A stretch of DNA of 64,000 nt from Wurfbainia villosa (taxonomy: Eukaryota; Streptophyta; Magnoliopsida; Zingiberales; Zingiberaceae), in contig CM045990.1 of assembly GCA_025175895.1 (NCBI GenBank), positions 45,814,658 to 45,878,657 of the forward strand, given 5' to 3'. The translations under genes were made by a program, and so were the position numbers. The notes below the pieces were generated by a model. That model had not been told where the DNA came from and did not search any database. It saw only the letters and a program-made list of their open reading frames with translations. This document shows positions 43,023-55,027 of this stretch, one piece after another (within the stretch, counting starts at the first letter, position 1; every line of letters starts with the position of its first letter).

Positions 43023-44282
43023 GATGTGTGGCAATCCGTTTAAGTTAGGTAAAAACATTTGATAGAAATTCTAAGGTAAGAAAGCATGTAAACATAAACA
43101 TGATATAGCAACATGCAACTCCCCCTTAATCCATGAAACTCCCCATACATATTTCTCCCCCTATCATAATTAACTTAAACATAATTATTTCTCCCCCTTT
43201 GACACCATCAAAAAGATTAACACTAAGTTATAAACTCATGACATCAAGTATAATAGAAGGAAAATACCAAAAATTAGTCTAAAACCTGAATTCGACCTTA
43301 ACTAGTCTGATTTTCAGGCCACCAGTCGACTGCTATCAGTATGGCAGTCGACTGGCACAATGAATTCCGAAATTCTGATTTTCTAGGCGAAATTCAGAAA
43401 TGCATTAAAAATTCTAAAAAATTCGAAAAATCATGAAATTTGGGGAACACATTTCTTTTAAGTATATCTATCAATGAAAAATAGTTTTTCATGAAAAGTC
43501 ATTATATTTTCCGAGATTTGTCAAAAATCCAAAAGCTTTAAAAACCACTAGTTTTTGAGCATGTTAGTATTCATTTTAACACCTAGTCTTGCTTTGGATT
43601 GTTTCAAAACATGAATACATAGATTTTAAAGTAAGAAATTATTTTGAAAACATATGAGATATCCAACCATGATCTTTGGGCAATATGTCTATGATTTAAA
43701 CATAATCCTTCGCCATGATTGGTCTATTATTGCTATTTTGATACTTTAAATGACCATCTAAATGTCATAGGCATTAGTGGACATTTGTATCATCCTAACA
43801 TCTCACCCATGCTAAGTTTTAAATCAAAGTAGCCTATGGTGAGTGTGAGATGCATCCTAGAGGGTATTTGTATATACTTAACCCTTATATTCATGCAATT
43901 CTATCAAGGTTAAGTATCATCCTAACAATCCTCATGATCATAAAGGCATGTATGAACTAATTTCACATTATGATCATGAAACACATGTATTCATTGAATT
44001 GTTATCATGCATTAGGTATTATGTCATGATAATAAACAAAGTATCACCTAAAACATGATTTAACCTTATTTCTCATGATGATGTGCCAAATTTCAAAATC
44101 ATAAATCATGATTGCACATATACATAGCAATTACATTGATTATCATGATTTAAGCATTATTATCTATTTATGGGCACATTATCATCACCCAACACTATTT
44201 CAAAAATGTTGTCCCGCCATCCTAAGTCAACCAAAAATATGATATAGGTCAAGTCTATATGGTTGACTATCCTAGGGTTTTT
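43023..44282 (-). other. Element D 3' interior
   Basis: Non-coding and colinear with C 29502-30846 in reverse. It has purine tracts (minus) at about 43130, 43155 and 43192, fewer than in C, and two intact palindromes at 43321-43357. Confidence 0.7.
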
Positions 44283-46012
44283 CTAACCCTTAAGGATGGA
44301 TTTTGGAACCCAAAATAGGTTCTTTCCTATGGGGTTCACAAGATACTCCTTGGGAATCCATTTCCTAGCAATTACTTTCTTCTTATCTTGTCCCCTAGCA
44401 ATTAGGCATTTGTAGGCCTTTTCATTTTTCTTTTCTTTATAACCTAGGCCTTTCTTATTAAAACTAGCTCTTTGGCTCCCTATAATCATGTTCAATGTAT
44501 TTGAGCCAATTGTAAACTTTTCTAGGGCTTTGGTTAAATAATCTACTTTCTCTCTTAAAGCCCTATTTTCTTCTATACATGCATCACTAACATCCAAAGG
44601 CATATAGTTATCATGTGAGCATGCATCATTTAAGCTAGAAGAAATATTATCATCATTTAAGCATGTTTTTTCTAGTTTATTTTCTAAGTCATTAATTTGA
44701 TCTAGCATGCTTTTGTTCTTCTTCTTAGCTCTAAATAAATCCCTAGTTAAGCTAGAAACCATGGAAACTATTTTCTTAGGAGTTAGTTCGTTACCATAGT
44801 TTCCATGTCCTCTTCTTCTTCTTCGGATGAGGAGGATGTAGAGGCTCCCCCTTCACTTGAGCTCTCTCCACTTGAGCTTGATTCTTCATTTTCAGTGGAG
44901 GAGCAATCCAAGTCATCGAAAGTCATCAATGCAAGGTTGGAGTAGACATGCTCTTCTTCATCGGATGAGGAAGAGGAAGAAGGGTCATCCCATGTCTTGG
45001 CCTTGAATGCTTTGGCCTTCCCCTTTTCCTTTGCCTTCTTTTCTTCTTCCTTTTTCTTGTTCCCCTTTTTCTTCTTCTTTTCTTCTTTCTTCTTCCTCTC
45101 TTCCTTTCTCTTGTTTAGGAGGGGACAATTGTCCCTTATGTGGCCCTCTCCTTGGCAATTGTAGCATATGATCTTTCCTCTTGGTCTCCTATTCCTATTA
45201 TTTGATTTGTTAAATCTAAAATCTTTTAATGCACGTCTTACCCTCCTTACCATATAGGCTTCTTCCGTGCTATCCATGGAGGAGGAGGAGGAAGCTTCGT
45301 CATCGGAGGAGGAGGGGATCTCTATCTTCTTTTTCCCTTTATTTGCCATCAATGCTACTCCCCTTGAAGGTTGAGGTCTTGGCTCTTCTTGTATTCCTTC
45401 AAGTCTTATTTCATGAAGCTCCATGGTTGAGAAGAACTCCTCCAAGGTGCTCACTTCTAAATTCTTTGAGATATAGAAGGAGTCCACCATGGAGCTCCAC
45501 TTTGAGGATCATGGAAAGGCATCTATAGCCTTCATAACCATATCCCGGTTTGATAGCTTCTCACCTACACTTGACAAACCAGTTATAATTTCCTTGAAAC
45601 GAGAATGTAAGGAAATTACCTTTTCTCCCTTTTCTAGTTTAATGTTGTTGAGTTGGGAGCGGAGGAGGTCTCTCCTTGCTAGCTTCGCCTCGGATGTGCC
45701 TTCATGAAGCTCAATTAGCTTCTCCCACATCTCCTTGGCACTTAGGCATTCTCCAATTCGGTTGATCTCTTGTTGGGGGAGCACATTGAAAAGATGATGC
45801 TTGGCTTTTGAGTTTGCAAGGTGCTCTTCCCTTTGCTTTTTGGTCCACCTAGATTTCTCTAGTGGCTTCCCTTCTTCATCCCTAGGAAAAACGAAACCGG
45901 ATTCCATTGTAATCATAATATCAAAATCCATTTCGAAAAATATCTCCATTCTCTTTTTTCACCAAGATAATTCGCCGTCGAACTTCGGTGGGTGGATGTT
46001 GGAGCCGGTCAT
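44283..46012 (-). pseudogene. Element D gag-like gene
   Basis: From the ATG at 46010-46012, with a stop at a Trp site in the first 25 codons. The 45949-45509 frame then holds the UBN2-like domain (QEINRIGECLSAKEMWEKL). A stop at an Arg site near 45510 precedes 45490-44783, with knuckle CYNCQGEGHIRDNC (about 45128-45169), a Lys/Glu-rich run and acidic Ser tracts. A one-base deletion near 44780 shifts to 44762-44283 (coiled coil, NEKAYKCLIARGQDKKK, ending NLFWVPKSILKG). It is the same protein as in C, older by its number of breaks. An RNA-binding Gag role is inferred. Confidence 0.88.
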
Positions 46013-46060
46013 TTTGAATGTTGCTTGTTGTGGTGGTTAGTCCTCGACAAGCTTTCCTTG

Positions 46061-46072
46061 GCTCTGATACCA
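46061..46072 (-). promoter_or_regulatory. Element D primer-binding site
   Basis: The minus strand reads TGGTATCAGAGC exactly, two bases from the 5' LTR. Confidence 0.93.
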
Positions 46073-46074
46073 CT

Positions 46075-47284
46075 TGTTGGGGATCGAAATAGCCGGCTAG
46101 AGGGGGGTGAATAGCCCTCAATCGATGGATGTCGTAATTTACTCGTCTATAAAAGGTTAGCCAAGTGGAATATAATAAGACAAGACAAGTAAATATGCAA
46201 GACAAGAATCAAAACGCTAACGCAAGATGTAACGTGGTTCACGGCTACGCCGCTAATCCATGATCTCGATTCTTCCGAGGTGAATCATTCCTTCAAAGCC
46301 AATCACTATTGGTCTCTCCTTTGCACCAAGCTAGGTGGAGGTAACCTTTACAATCAAGATCACTCTTCTTACAATAAGAATGAAGTAAAAGCAAGTAAGA
46401 AGAGTTTAAAGCTTGTGGGGCACTTGGATGGTCGTTTGGAGTAAGAGCATTAGCCATCCAAAAGCCCACACCCTCTCTTTTTATAGAGAGGAAGCTTTTC
46501 TTCCCGTTGGCCGCCACCAGTCGACTGCTGCCCTTGGTAGTCGACTGCCGCCACTCCAACGGCCTCCGAACACGTCGAATCCCGACCGTTGTAGTCCAAC
46601 GGAATACTTGGCAGTCGACTGATGGACCTCATCAGTCGACTACTGCCTCCGTAGTCGCTCGATCTACGGCGGCATGGCGAAACCCTTTTCGACGATTATC
46701 GCTTGCCTGATCGATGGTCTTAGCGATCGCCCACATATGGCAGTCAACTATTGGCCTCAAAACAGCCAATCGAATACCAGTCGAACCATGTTCGACTCGG
46801 AGCAGTCGACTGTCATTCCATGGCAGTCGACTGGTGTCGAGAAATCCCATCCGACACTTAGCCAAATGGCCAAGTTTCACCTTAGAGCTACTACCCCTTC
46901 CCGGGTTACATTCGCTCACTCTCATCTCTCGGAGTCCCTCGCCTTCGAAGTTATCTTCGTCCTCGGCCATGTCCCTCGGCAGCATCAGGAGCACGGCTCT
47001 GCAATGCTCCTTCGCATCTCTTGCCTCGAAGTCTACTTCCTCCGACTTCACTCCAAGCTCCTCGTCCGACGGTCCCTCGGATGCTCCAAGCGCATGGCTT
47101 CCGCAAAGTCATCCTTCATCGACTCAAGGACCGAGTCATGAGTTGTGAAACTCGCCACGGCTCCATGTGTGAATTACTAAGTCCTGCACGACTTCAACGC
47201 ACATATCAAATCAACATAACAAACTAACTTAAACCCTTTGCCACACACATCAAAACCTTATCATGGCAAGAGATTGCCCTAACA
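46075..47284 (-). repeat. Element D 5' LTR
   Basis: 1210 bp. Palindromes are intact at 46517-46550, 46612-46645 and 46803-46833, with a GATC-word patch at 46655-46735. TATAAAAA (minus) lies at 46478-46485. Confidence 0.9.
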
Positions 47285-47386
47285 AAGTATTATTATTTCT
47301 CATTAACTATTATGAAAAGATTTGCAGATACACTTATTAACATTATTATTTGTCCCTAACAATTATATACTTATCTCATACTTAAG

Positions 47387-47430
47387 GAAAAGAAAGTTCT
47401 GCCGGTACAACAATTACAAGGTCACAAGTT
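47387..47430 (+). pseudogene. Split transposase-like gene, fourth exon, left part
   Basis: It follows a TACTTAAG acceptor. The reading frame passes through KESSAGTTITRSQ and is cut after 47430 by element E. The last five bases, AAGTT, are the target duplication repeated at 56490-56494. The exon resumes at 56495. Confidence 0.75.
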
Positions 47431-48922
47431 TGTTGGTGCAATCGGCCCAGGTCACGATTGACCGGACTCGAGTTTGACTCGAGTGATGTTTTGATGTTTG
47501 ACATAGCGAGTTGACATTGATGTCTAATAATGTTTTGAGGAGATTGTTGGAACAATCAACCCAGGTCATGATTGACCGGACTCGAGGGAGACTTTGATGG
47601 TTGACTAGGGTTGACCATGTGATTATTGAAAAGTCCAAGCATGGGTCTTGGCAAAGGAAAGTCCAAGTCTTGAGTACTTGGCATGGAAAGTCCAACATGG
47701 GTTGGTAAAGGAAAGTCCAAGCTTGAGTCTTGGCATTTGAGAAGTCCAAGGGGTTTGATATTGGCGGCGTAAAGTCCAAGCGGGAGTCTTGGCAGCATAA
47801 GTCCAATGGTTGGCGGTGTAAAGTCCAAGCAGAGTCTTGGCAACGTAAGTCCAATGTGCCTTGGCGGTGTAGACACCGTTAGCATGACATAGTCGATGGA
47901 AGCATCTGAAGGCTTGCGCAATGGATGAACAAGTCATGGATGACTTGGAGGGATCCGAGAGGTGTGAGGCTGACGGAGATGGCTAGAAGGCTTAGGTCTA
48001 GGCTAAGAGTGGTCTAGCAAGTATGAGGGAACCATACTTGGGTTAAAACCTCATGTTTGAGGTGTGTCGATCGGCCCAGTGTCATGTGGCGGTCGGTGGC
48101 GTGAAATCAACTAGGATTTGGTAGGAATTGGCCCGTGATCATTTGCCGAGGTAGGCAATCGGTGATTGGCGGCGGATCGGCCCGATCTTGTGATCGATCG
48201 GTGGTGCTCATTTTTCGAGCCGAGAATAGAGTCGACTTCATTGCTGGGGATAGCGATCAGTGGAACTCAAAAAGTCGATTGATGGTCATTATCAGTCAAC
48301 TAATGATAGATCCGTTGGATTTTTCCAGCGTGGATCTAGCCGTTGTCTCACGACAACAGTGGCATCAGTCGACTGATGGTCCCGAGCAGTCGACTGATCG
48401 ACGATTTCTAGCTCAGGTTACAGCTTTAAATAGAGCTCGTGGAGGAGGAAATCACCACCGGTTTTCTTGGACGTTTTGAAGCGATTTGCTGCTGCAAATC
48501 AGGGCCTTCAGCTGCTAGTCCAAGGCTATCAACAAGCAATCTTCCAAAAGATTTGTATAAAGTTTTCTTTGTTTTCTTTTGTTGTATTCACTTGTAATTG
48601 CTTATTGTTTACTTGTATTACTGTTGTAATATTTTGTAAGGGGTTTCTCCACCCCCGACTTGTGTCAAGAAGGAGCTATTGCATAGTGGTGTGTTTGTGG
48701 CATCTCTATAGCTCTTTAGAGCTCGATCCGTGGAGTAGAAATTGTTCGGTTCCGAACCACGTTAAACACGTGTGTATTTGTGGTTGTCTATTTCGTTATT
48801 GCATTATTTCTATTATTTCGCTGCGCGCTAACGAATATTATAGACGAAAGTCAATTGAATTCCATCACGCAACAAAACGAACTATTCACCCCCCCCCCTC
48901 TAGCTTCTAAGGATCCCCTACA
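47431..48922 (+). repeat. Element E 5' LTR
   Basis: 1492 bp, TGTTGGTGCAATCGG to ATCCCCTACA. Blocks: tip with ACTCGAG pairs, an internal copy of the polypurine/LTR junction (47536-47590), the 'AAGTCCAAG...CTTGG' array (47628-47860), a GATC-word patch (48060-48260), intact palindromes (48364-48400), TTTAAAT at 48425-48431 and the U5 end. Confidence 0.92.
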
Positions 48923-48924
48923 AG

Positions 48925-48936
48925 TGGTATCAAAGC
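48925..48936 (+). promoter_or_regulatory. Element E primer-binding site
   Basis: TGGTATCAAAGC, one transition from the canonical site, two bases after the LTR. Confidence 0.9.
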
Positions 48937-48973
48937 CCGGGGCTCTTCTACGGATTAACAACCCGGAGTCAAG

Positions 48974-50656
48974 ATGCTAGAGGGAAAGATGGAATTCAAG
49001 GACACGCTAGGATGAGACATCCACACACCGCCACCTTACGATCAAGAGGATTTTCTGACGTGAAGGGCTAGAATGGAGAATTTCTTAATGATGGACATAG
49101 AAAATTGGTTCATCATCATGGAAGGCTTTGAACCTCCTAGGGACAAGAAGGGAGATGTCCTCAAGTTAAAAAGGTGGACCCAAGAGCAATGCCAAAAGTT
49201 CAAGACCAAAGTCAAGGTAACAAAACTTTTAGAAGATTTGATACCTAATGATGTCTTGTGCAAGTTAGGTGAATTTCAAGATGCCAAGGAGCTATGGGAC
49301 AAATTGGCCAAGTTCCATGAGAAGTCTCACTTGGCACAAGTAGAAGAAGATAAGAAAGAGGAAGAAGAGAGCTCCTCCTCAAGTGAAAGTGAGGAATTGA
49401 AAGTTGAGATGGAGTCAACTTCCAAATCGGAGGAAGAAGAAGTAGAAGAGGTGGAAGAAGCATCCACCTCTAGGATTGAGGGGGAGAGACCATCAACACT
49501 AGAGCCGGAACAAAATCAAGAAGAAGCCTCAACCTCCAGGAGGGATGAAGAATCCACTCCAATCACCATCACCCTAGGTAACTCAAGCATTTCGGTTCAA
49601 AATAAAATTCATATAATTTGCTTTGAGTGTAGGAAAACCGGGCACTATAAGAGCAAGTGCTCAAAGAGGGTCGAGAAAAGTCCACCGGCGCCAAAGGTCA
49701 AGGATTCCAGTGCCTAAAGTCAAAGGAGCAAGGAGCACATCATTTGCTTCAAGTGCCATCAAAAGGGGCACTATATGAGTCAATGCTCTAGGGGGAGCAA
49801 GAAGACTCAAGAGGGAGTATCACATGTAGGGGGAGCTTCTAAAGTGATCCCTAAGGTAAAAGTTAATAATGCACCTTCTAAATCTAAAAGTCAAAAGCAT
49901 GCTTTTAATTCAATTGCTATTACTCATGAAAAGCATGTTAGTAGAAATAGATTCTATTGCCTAGGAGCTAAGAATGTTAACTTAGGAAATAAGGAGAAAT
50001 TTGGGACTAATATCCCTAGAAAAACCTTACCTAGGGAGTCTATTAGCAAAATAGAAGATCATCTAGGCTTAAGCTCCAAGAAATCTAGACATATGTCTAG
50101 AAATAAGAATATCTCAAGAAGTAATAAAAAATTAAAAATTGAGATATTAGAAAAGGAAAATCAAGTCTTGAAGTCAAGACTTGAGAAATTGGAAAAGACC
50201 CTTAGGATTATCCAAAATCAATTTAAAGGGTCAAATGATCAAAAACCTAGGTCCAATGGTTAAAGTCAAAGACCTAAAAATCAAGAACCAACCAAGGGCA
50301 AGAAAAGTTTGGGTCACAAACCTAAGCCTAAGGAGACTTATCATAGTGTTCCATTTGATTATGGAACACAAACTAGGTCTAGGAAAGCCAAGGTCAATAG
50401 GGAAGTCATCCCTAATGTTGACCAAGGTAGGTTCTTAGTGGCCAAGGTTTCCATTAAACCAAGAAAGACCACTAAGAAGGTTACTAGGGAGGCAATCCCT
50501 AAGGTTAACCTAGTCAAGACTAAAATGACCAAGGCTAACAAGCCTAGAAGAGTCATTAGAAAGGTATCTAGGGAGGTTATCCCTAAGGAATACCTAATTA
50601 ACCCTAGGAGCTCAAATAGGTTTTGGGTTCCTAAGAGTGTAATTGATTCACGTTAG
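48974..50656 (+). pseudogene. Element E gag-like gene, one frame with stops
   Basis: A single frame from the ATG at 48974 to 50656 (561 codons) is broken only by in-frame stops. Two TGA fall before 49073 (at Trp sites) and two TAA after SSA (about 49715) and SNG (about 50261). Order: DIHTPPPYDQEDF, MENFLMMDIENWFIIMEG, UBN2-like FQDAKELWDKLAKFHE, an acidic Ser/Glu tract, two CCHC knuckles (CFECRKTGHYKSKC; CFKCHQKGHYMSQC), FNSIAITHEKHVSRN, a coiled coil (LEKLEKTLRIIQ), HSVPFDYGTQ, Lys/Arg-rich repeats and the ending NRFWVPKSVIDSR. All four stops fit single transitions. An RNA-binding nucleocapsid role is inferred. Confidence 0.88.
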
Positions 50657-51891
50657 ATGGGTTTAGGGTGTGCCAACCTTGATTGGATGGGTAGTTGACT
50701 CAACCATGGCAAAGGTGACACTTTAGGTCATTTTCAAGGTTATAGGTACCTTGGAAATGTATTTTGATTATAATTCCAAGAGATTTTAGGATGTGCCAAT
50801 ATACGTTGAAGATTATAAAAAATCAATCAAATTGGCACAACTTAGATCTAGAGATCATAGTGTGTCATTTTGGGTTTTGGCACACTTTGGGAATTAGTGT
50901 ATCAAGAAAATTGTCTTAAGACTTAGAAATTATATTTAAGATTGATACTCAAGTACTACACATCTTAATGTCTCATACTTACCATGCTTCATGTGCTTTA
51001 CCATATGTTTGCATGGAAGGAATGTTTATGGCGTATTATATCTCACAAAATAGGTCATACACCTTAATTGTGTATTTCAACACTTAGAAAGGGTGAGATG
51101 TTAGGATTTTAAACTATTGGATGTTAATGCATGTAAAAATGAAATAAAATAGCAAAATACAATAGCAAATACATGAACATAGGCATAACATTAATATATT
51201 CGATATATATGAATGAACATGGTAAAATGAAACAAATTGAGTGAAGAAATCAAAATTCACTTAATTTCAGAACTGAAAATCAGATATCAGTCGACTGATA
51301 ACACTATAGCACGACATCGTGAGCACAACAGTCGAGTGCTGCTTCCAGGACTCGATTGATGGTACTGCTCATCGGGACAAAAGAGTCAACAGTCGAGTGG
51401 CTCATCCAGCAGTCGAGTGCTAGTCACATCGATTGGTAGCGACCACTATCGATCGATTGATGTTCGTAAGCAGCGCAGAATGTTCGTGATCAGTGCCGGC
51501 CGGGCGATCAACTGCTTATTCGGTAAACCGCTCACTAACCCGCCATCAGTTGACTGATGGCACACATCAGTCGACTGGAGTCACGATTTTATAACGCCGA
51601 ACCGCTAGGGTTCGACGTCTTCACGCCCTCTTCACACGATTTTCTTCTCCGATCGTCTCCAACCTTCTCCGACCAGCCTTCCCGCGTCCACGCCGGCGAC
51701 CAAAAGCCTTAGGTTTGAAAGCTATCCTTCTCATTTGTGTTTTGGTCGCTCAAATGGCATCTCATAGCCTTAGGTTTCTTCTCCGACGATTTTCCTTAGG
51801 GTTCCGGCGAGATCCTCCTTCTGGCGATCTTCCGGCGCTCTCTCCGGCAAATCGACTGCCCAGTTAGGCCCTCACAACCATCAACCGAGTA
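50657..51891 (+). other. Element E interior between gag and second gene
   Basis: 50657-50910 matches A 21507-21760. From about 50920 the sequence is not in A. A cluster of palindrome variants and GATC words lies at 51285-51590. A CT- and CG-rich leader (51590-51890, CTTCTCCGATCGTCTCC style) resembling a plant 5' untranslated region leads into the second gene. No TSD or inverted ends were seen around the extra block. Confidence 0.6.
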
Positions 51892-53192
51892 ATGGCACCA
51901 AAGTGTATCTCTATACCCTTTAAACCCTAATTTTTTTTCTTACACCACATTATTGATCTAATCATGGTATTTGTGTCATTACACTGCATTGCATTCATCA
52001 TATAATCATGTAGAAGACAACGTAGGAATGACCAAAATGAGGGTGGATCACGTTTGTACCAACCGATGGCGGTTAGGTACATAGATAACCAATTTTTTAG
52101 ACACTACTGTAGCGACATCATTGAGATCCTAATGCATTATCAGCTCATGAAGATTGCTTTGTGTACTCATGCCATAAATGATGATCTCCTCAAGGAATTC
52201 TACCAAAACTTGAGGAAGGTAGACGATGGTCCTACCTACACCACTCGCGTTACAAAACGCGACTTGGAGTTCACTCCTGTGATCTTGCAGGAGTTTCTTG
52301 AGTGTAGATCATCGGATGATACCTTCATCTTTTATCCTACCTTTGATGCACCTCTTCCTGCTCCTTTTGATCACATTTCATTAGATTCTATGCATGAGCA
52401 CCTCTTCCACCATCCTCGCCCACCAGCCCAGAACCTCTTTCCCATCAATGAGTTGTCTGCACCTGACAATGTGCTTTACAAAGTCATTGTTGGGTGCTTT
52501 CTGCCTATTGTGACTCGGGGTTTGGCCAAGATTCGGCCTCCCCATCTCTTCCTCATGTATGTCATGCATCATAGGTTAGATGTGAACATTGCATTGAACA
52601 TGTTTCATTGCATTGTCCATTTCATATCCCTTGTACAAGGAAAAGTTCATATGCCTTTTGGACATATTATCAATGCATGATTAGAGTCCATAGGCATTAA
52701 CATATCCAGGGGATCGTTGAGGGTGCTTTCTGAAGTATACGACTACATCTCAGTGCGTAACTTCACTTTGGCTGGGCTGCGGATTGGAGATGGACAGATG
52801 GAGCTGATACCTCGGCCTCAGCCCATGGCGCATGGGGGGCCACCTCTAGTGCCTGGAGAGCCTATAGGATAGTATGAGGGGCCCGATGCTACTGACGAGG
52901 ATGACCATATGCCAGCAGATGCACCAGCATCCGATCTTTCAGATGGTGTTGCACAGGTGGAGGTCAGATTCGGGGATTACCAGCAGTCTATTGACTCGCG
53001 ACTGATGGAGATCATATCGGGCTAGTCCTCCATAAGTCAGTAGCTTAGTCAAATGGAGGAGCGCCACAGCAGGATGGAGGAGCACCAGAGCAGGATGGAG
53101 CAGCGCCAGATCGATATGTACAAGATGATGAGGACCTAGACGCTAAGCCAGCAGCCTCCTCCGCCTCCATCATCTGCAGGAGATGACAGCTA
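51892..53192 (+). pseudogene. Element E second gene, putative plant transposon protein (PF20167-like)
   Basis: Exon 1 is 51892-51902 (ATGGCACCAAA), the intron 51903-52013 (GTGTAT...CATGTAG) and exon 2 52014 onward; the join is in frame and gives a basic start. The frame is open to 52680 (FFRHYCSDIIEILMHYQLM, VKEFY-like LLKEFYQNLRKVDD, RDLEFTPVILQEFLE, VTRGLAKIRPPHLFLMYVM). It continues past a TGA as LESIGINISRGSLRVLSEV, then a Pro-rich segment and a heptad-like tail with repeats of MEERHSR type. Further stops lie near 52871, 53023, 53041 and 53138. The layout recalls the PF20167 family; its function is unknown. The identification is moderate. Confidence 0.55.
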
Positions 53193-55013
53193 GAGGATGT
53201 TTAGGGATTCTATTTTTAGTTTCTTAGTGAGATTGAGTGTTTTCATACTTCTATTTTTGCTTGTAAAAACTAAAGTTATCTTTGAATGAAATATTTTGCT
53301 TAAAAAAAATATGTATTTTTGTCTGATTATATGTGTGTTAATGTGTTTATACAAATTTGCCATGTCATGACATCAAATTCTATCTTATCATATGACATAT
53401 CATAATATTGTTTAGAATTATTTTCTATGTCATATTTAGAGCCTATTCATATGTCATGACATCATGATCATTGGTTATGCTTATTTTTTATTATCATTTC
53501 TGCCATGATCATTCATGCATTATTTAAAATTGAGTTAAGGATTATGACATGATTTGAAGTCTCATCTATAAGGGAGTCAAATAGAGTTTCCTAGAAAATG
53601 CATGAGGCTACAATAACCCTAATCCCACATCTCACAATTACTTTGACTTGTGTGTGCTTAATTCATCTTAGATACATGTGAGATATTAGGAAAATAAGTT
53701 AAGTTAAGGCGCATAGATAGTGCATTTAGATGAACTTAAACTTATCTCAATCATCAATATGAAACATGAGGAAAGCTAATGTACAAGTCATGTACATCTA
53801 GCCAAGAGTCCATGGTTCAAAATAGATTTTCAAAAACATTTTAAAATCACTTTAGAAAACCTTGGTGAAGTTTATCTTTTGATAGCAATCACCATTGATG
53901 AAGTTGATACAAAGTAGGGTCAAAACATTAAAAATTTCAATGGTTTTGAACTTTGTATCAATCTCCTATTTTAATGGGTAAAATATTTTTCCAATATTTT
54001 TCACCAATTGTATGTGCTATAAGTATTATACATATGAAATTTCGTGATTTTTCAAGTTATGTATAATTACTTATGATTTTTCAAAGTCTATTTTTGATAA
54101 TCAAAATCATGTTTTTAGTTATCAATCGATCCTTGTTGTGATTGGTGATGGGCGAGCTGATTGCCTAGCGGCAACTATTCTCGCAAAACCGCACGGTGAC
54201 AAAATTGCCATGGCAAATCGTCCTAGCGGCAAAACCGCTCGCAAAACCTCCTTAGCGCCGCGGTGGCACCGCTTAGCGTAAACCGCCTAGCGCGTGCTCG
54301 CAAAAGCGCTTCGGCGCAGATTATCGATCGATTGTTGCTTGGTGCCCGATTGATGGGCATGAGTCGATTGATTTACAAGGACTCATTGCTATCTTTGATT
54401 TCAAGTGAAACAAGGGTGTTTAAGCCCATTTCAGCTATAGTGAGGTTCCCTAACCACTCCTAACCCTAGGATATGCTTTGGGAAGCATTAGAAAGGGTGA
54501 AAATCTATTGGATATGGATTAGGAGAGTTGTTTTGGGTTTGTATCAATTTTAAGGTGAAGAAAAGTTCAATGTTGAACTTTAGGCCTTAATTTTGATGGT
54601 TTAAAGTTCCTATTGGCTTAGGGACTTCCCAAGGATATTGTTGGTGCAATGGTCAAGGGGGAGCAAGCCTTTAGGGGGAGTTATCCATCAAGGGATGATG
54701 GATGTTATTTTTCCTCATGAGAAGGAAAATGGGATTTTGAGATACCCAATTTGAAATTGGGAGAGTGTATAAGATTGCCTCTCTTGAGTGATATGGGACT
54801 TATCACTAGGAAGATGGTAGGCATCCTAAGTATCTTTGGACCAATGGGGAGATTGTAAGATCTCATTGGGACATGAGACATTGACCTCCTTGGAGAGAAC
54901 CTTTTTGATGTATGTCAAAAAGGGGGAGAACATAAAATTACCAATTTGGGATAATTGGTAAGGCAATTTGAGTTAGTGTTCTAACTCAAAGGTATGTTTT
55001 TTTGTCAAACATC
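53193..55013 (+). other. Element E 3' interior
   Basis: From about 53340 it matches A again (CATGTCATGA words, then TTTTCACC and TTTTAGTTATCA regions). At 54150-54330 a GC-rich patch of GCAAAACCGC and CTTAGCG words replaces the palindrome cluster of A (23710-23785). Several GGGGGAG purine tracts lie at 54655-54930. Confidence 0.6.
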
Positions 55014-55026
55014 AAAAAGGGGGAGA
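55014..55026 (+). promoter_or_regulatory. Element E polypurine tract
   Basis: AAAAAGGGGGAGA directly before the 3' LTR. Confidence 0.9.
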
Positions 55027-55027
55027 T

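Larger units (their letters stand above)
41783..47284 (-). mobile_element. Element D: complete gag-only LTR retroelement
   Basis: 5502 bp, minus orientation, with perfect target duplication AAGTA (41778-41782 and 47285-47289). LTRs are 41783-43008 and 46075-47284. Same family as C. The interior has a primer site, one gag-like gene and a 3' part with purine tracts; no enzyme domains. It is inserted at the splice donor after the third exon of the split gene. Confidence 0.93.
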
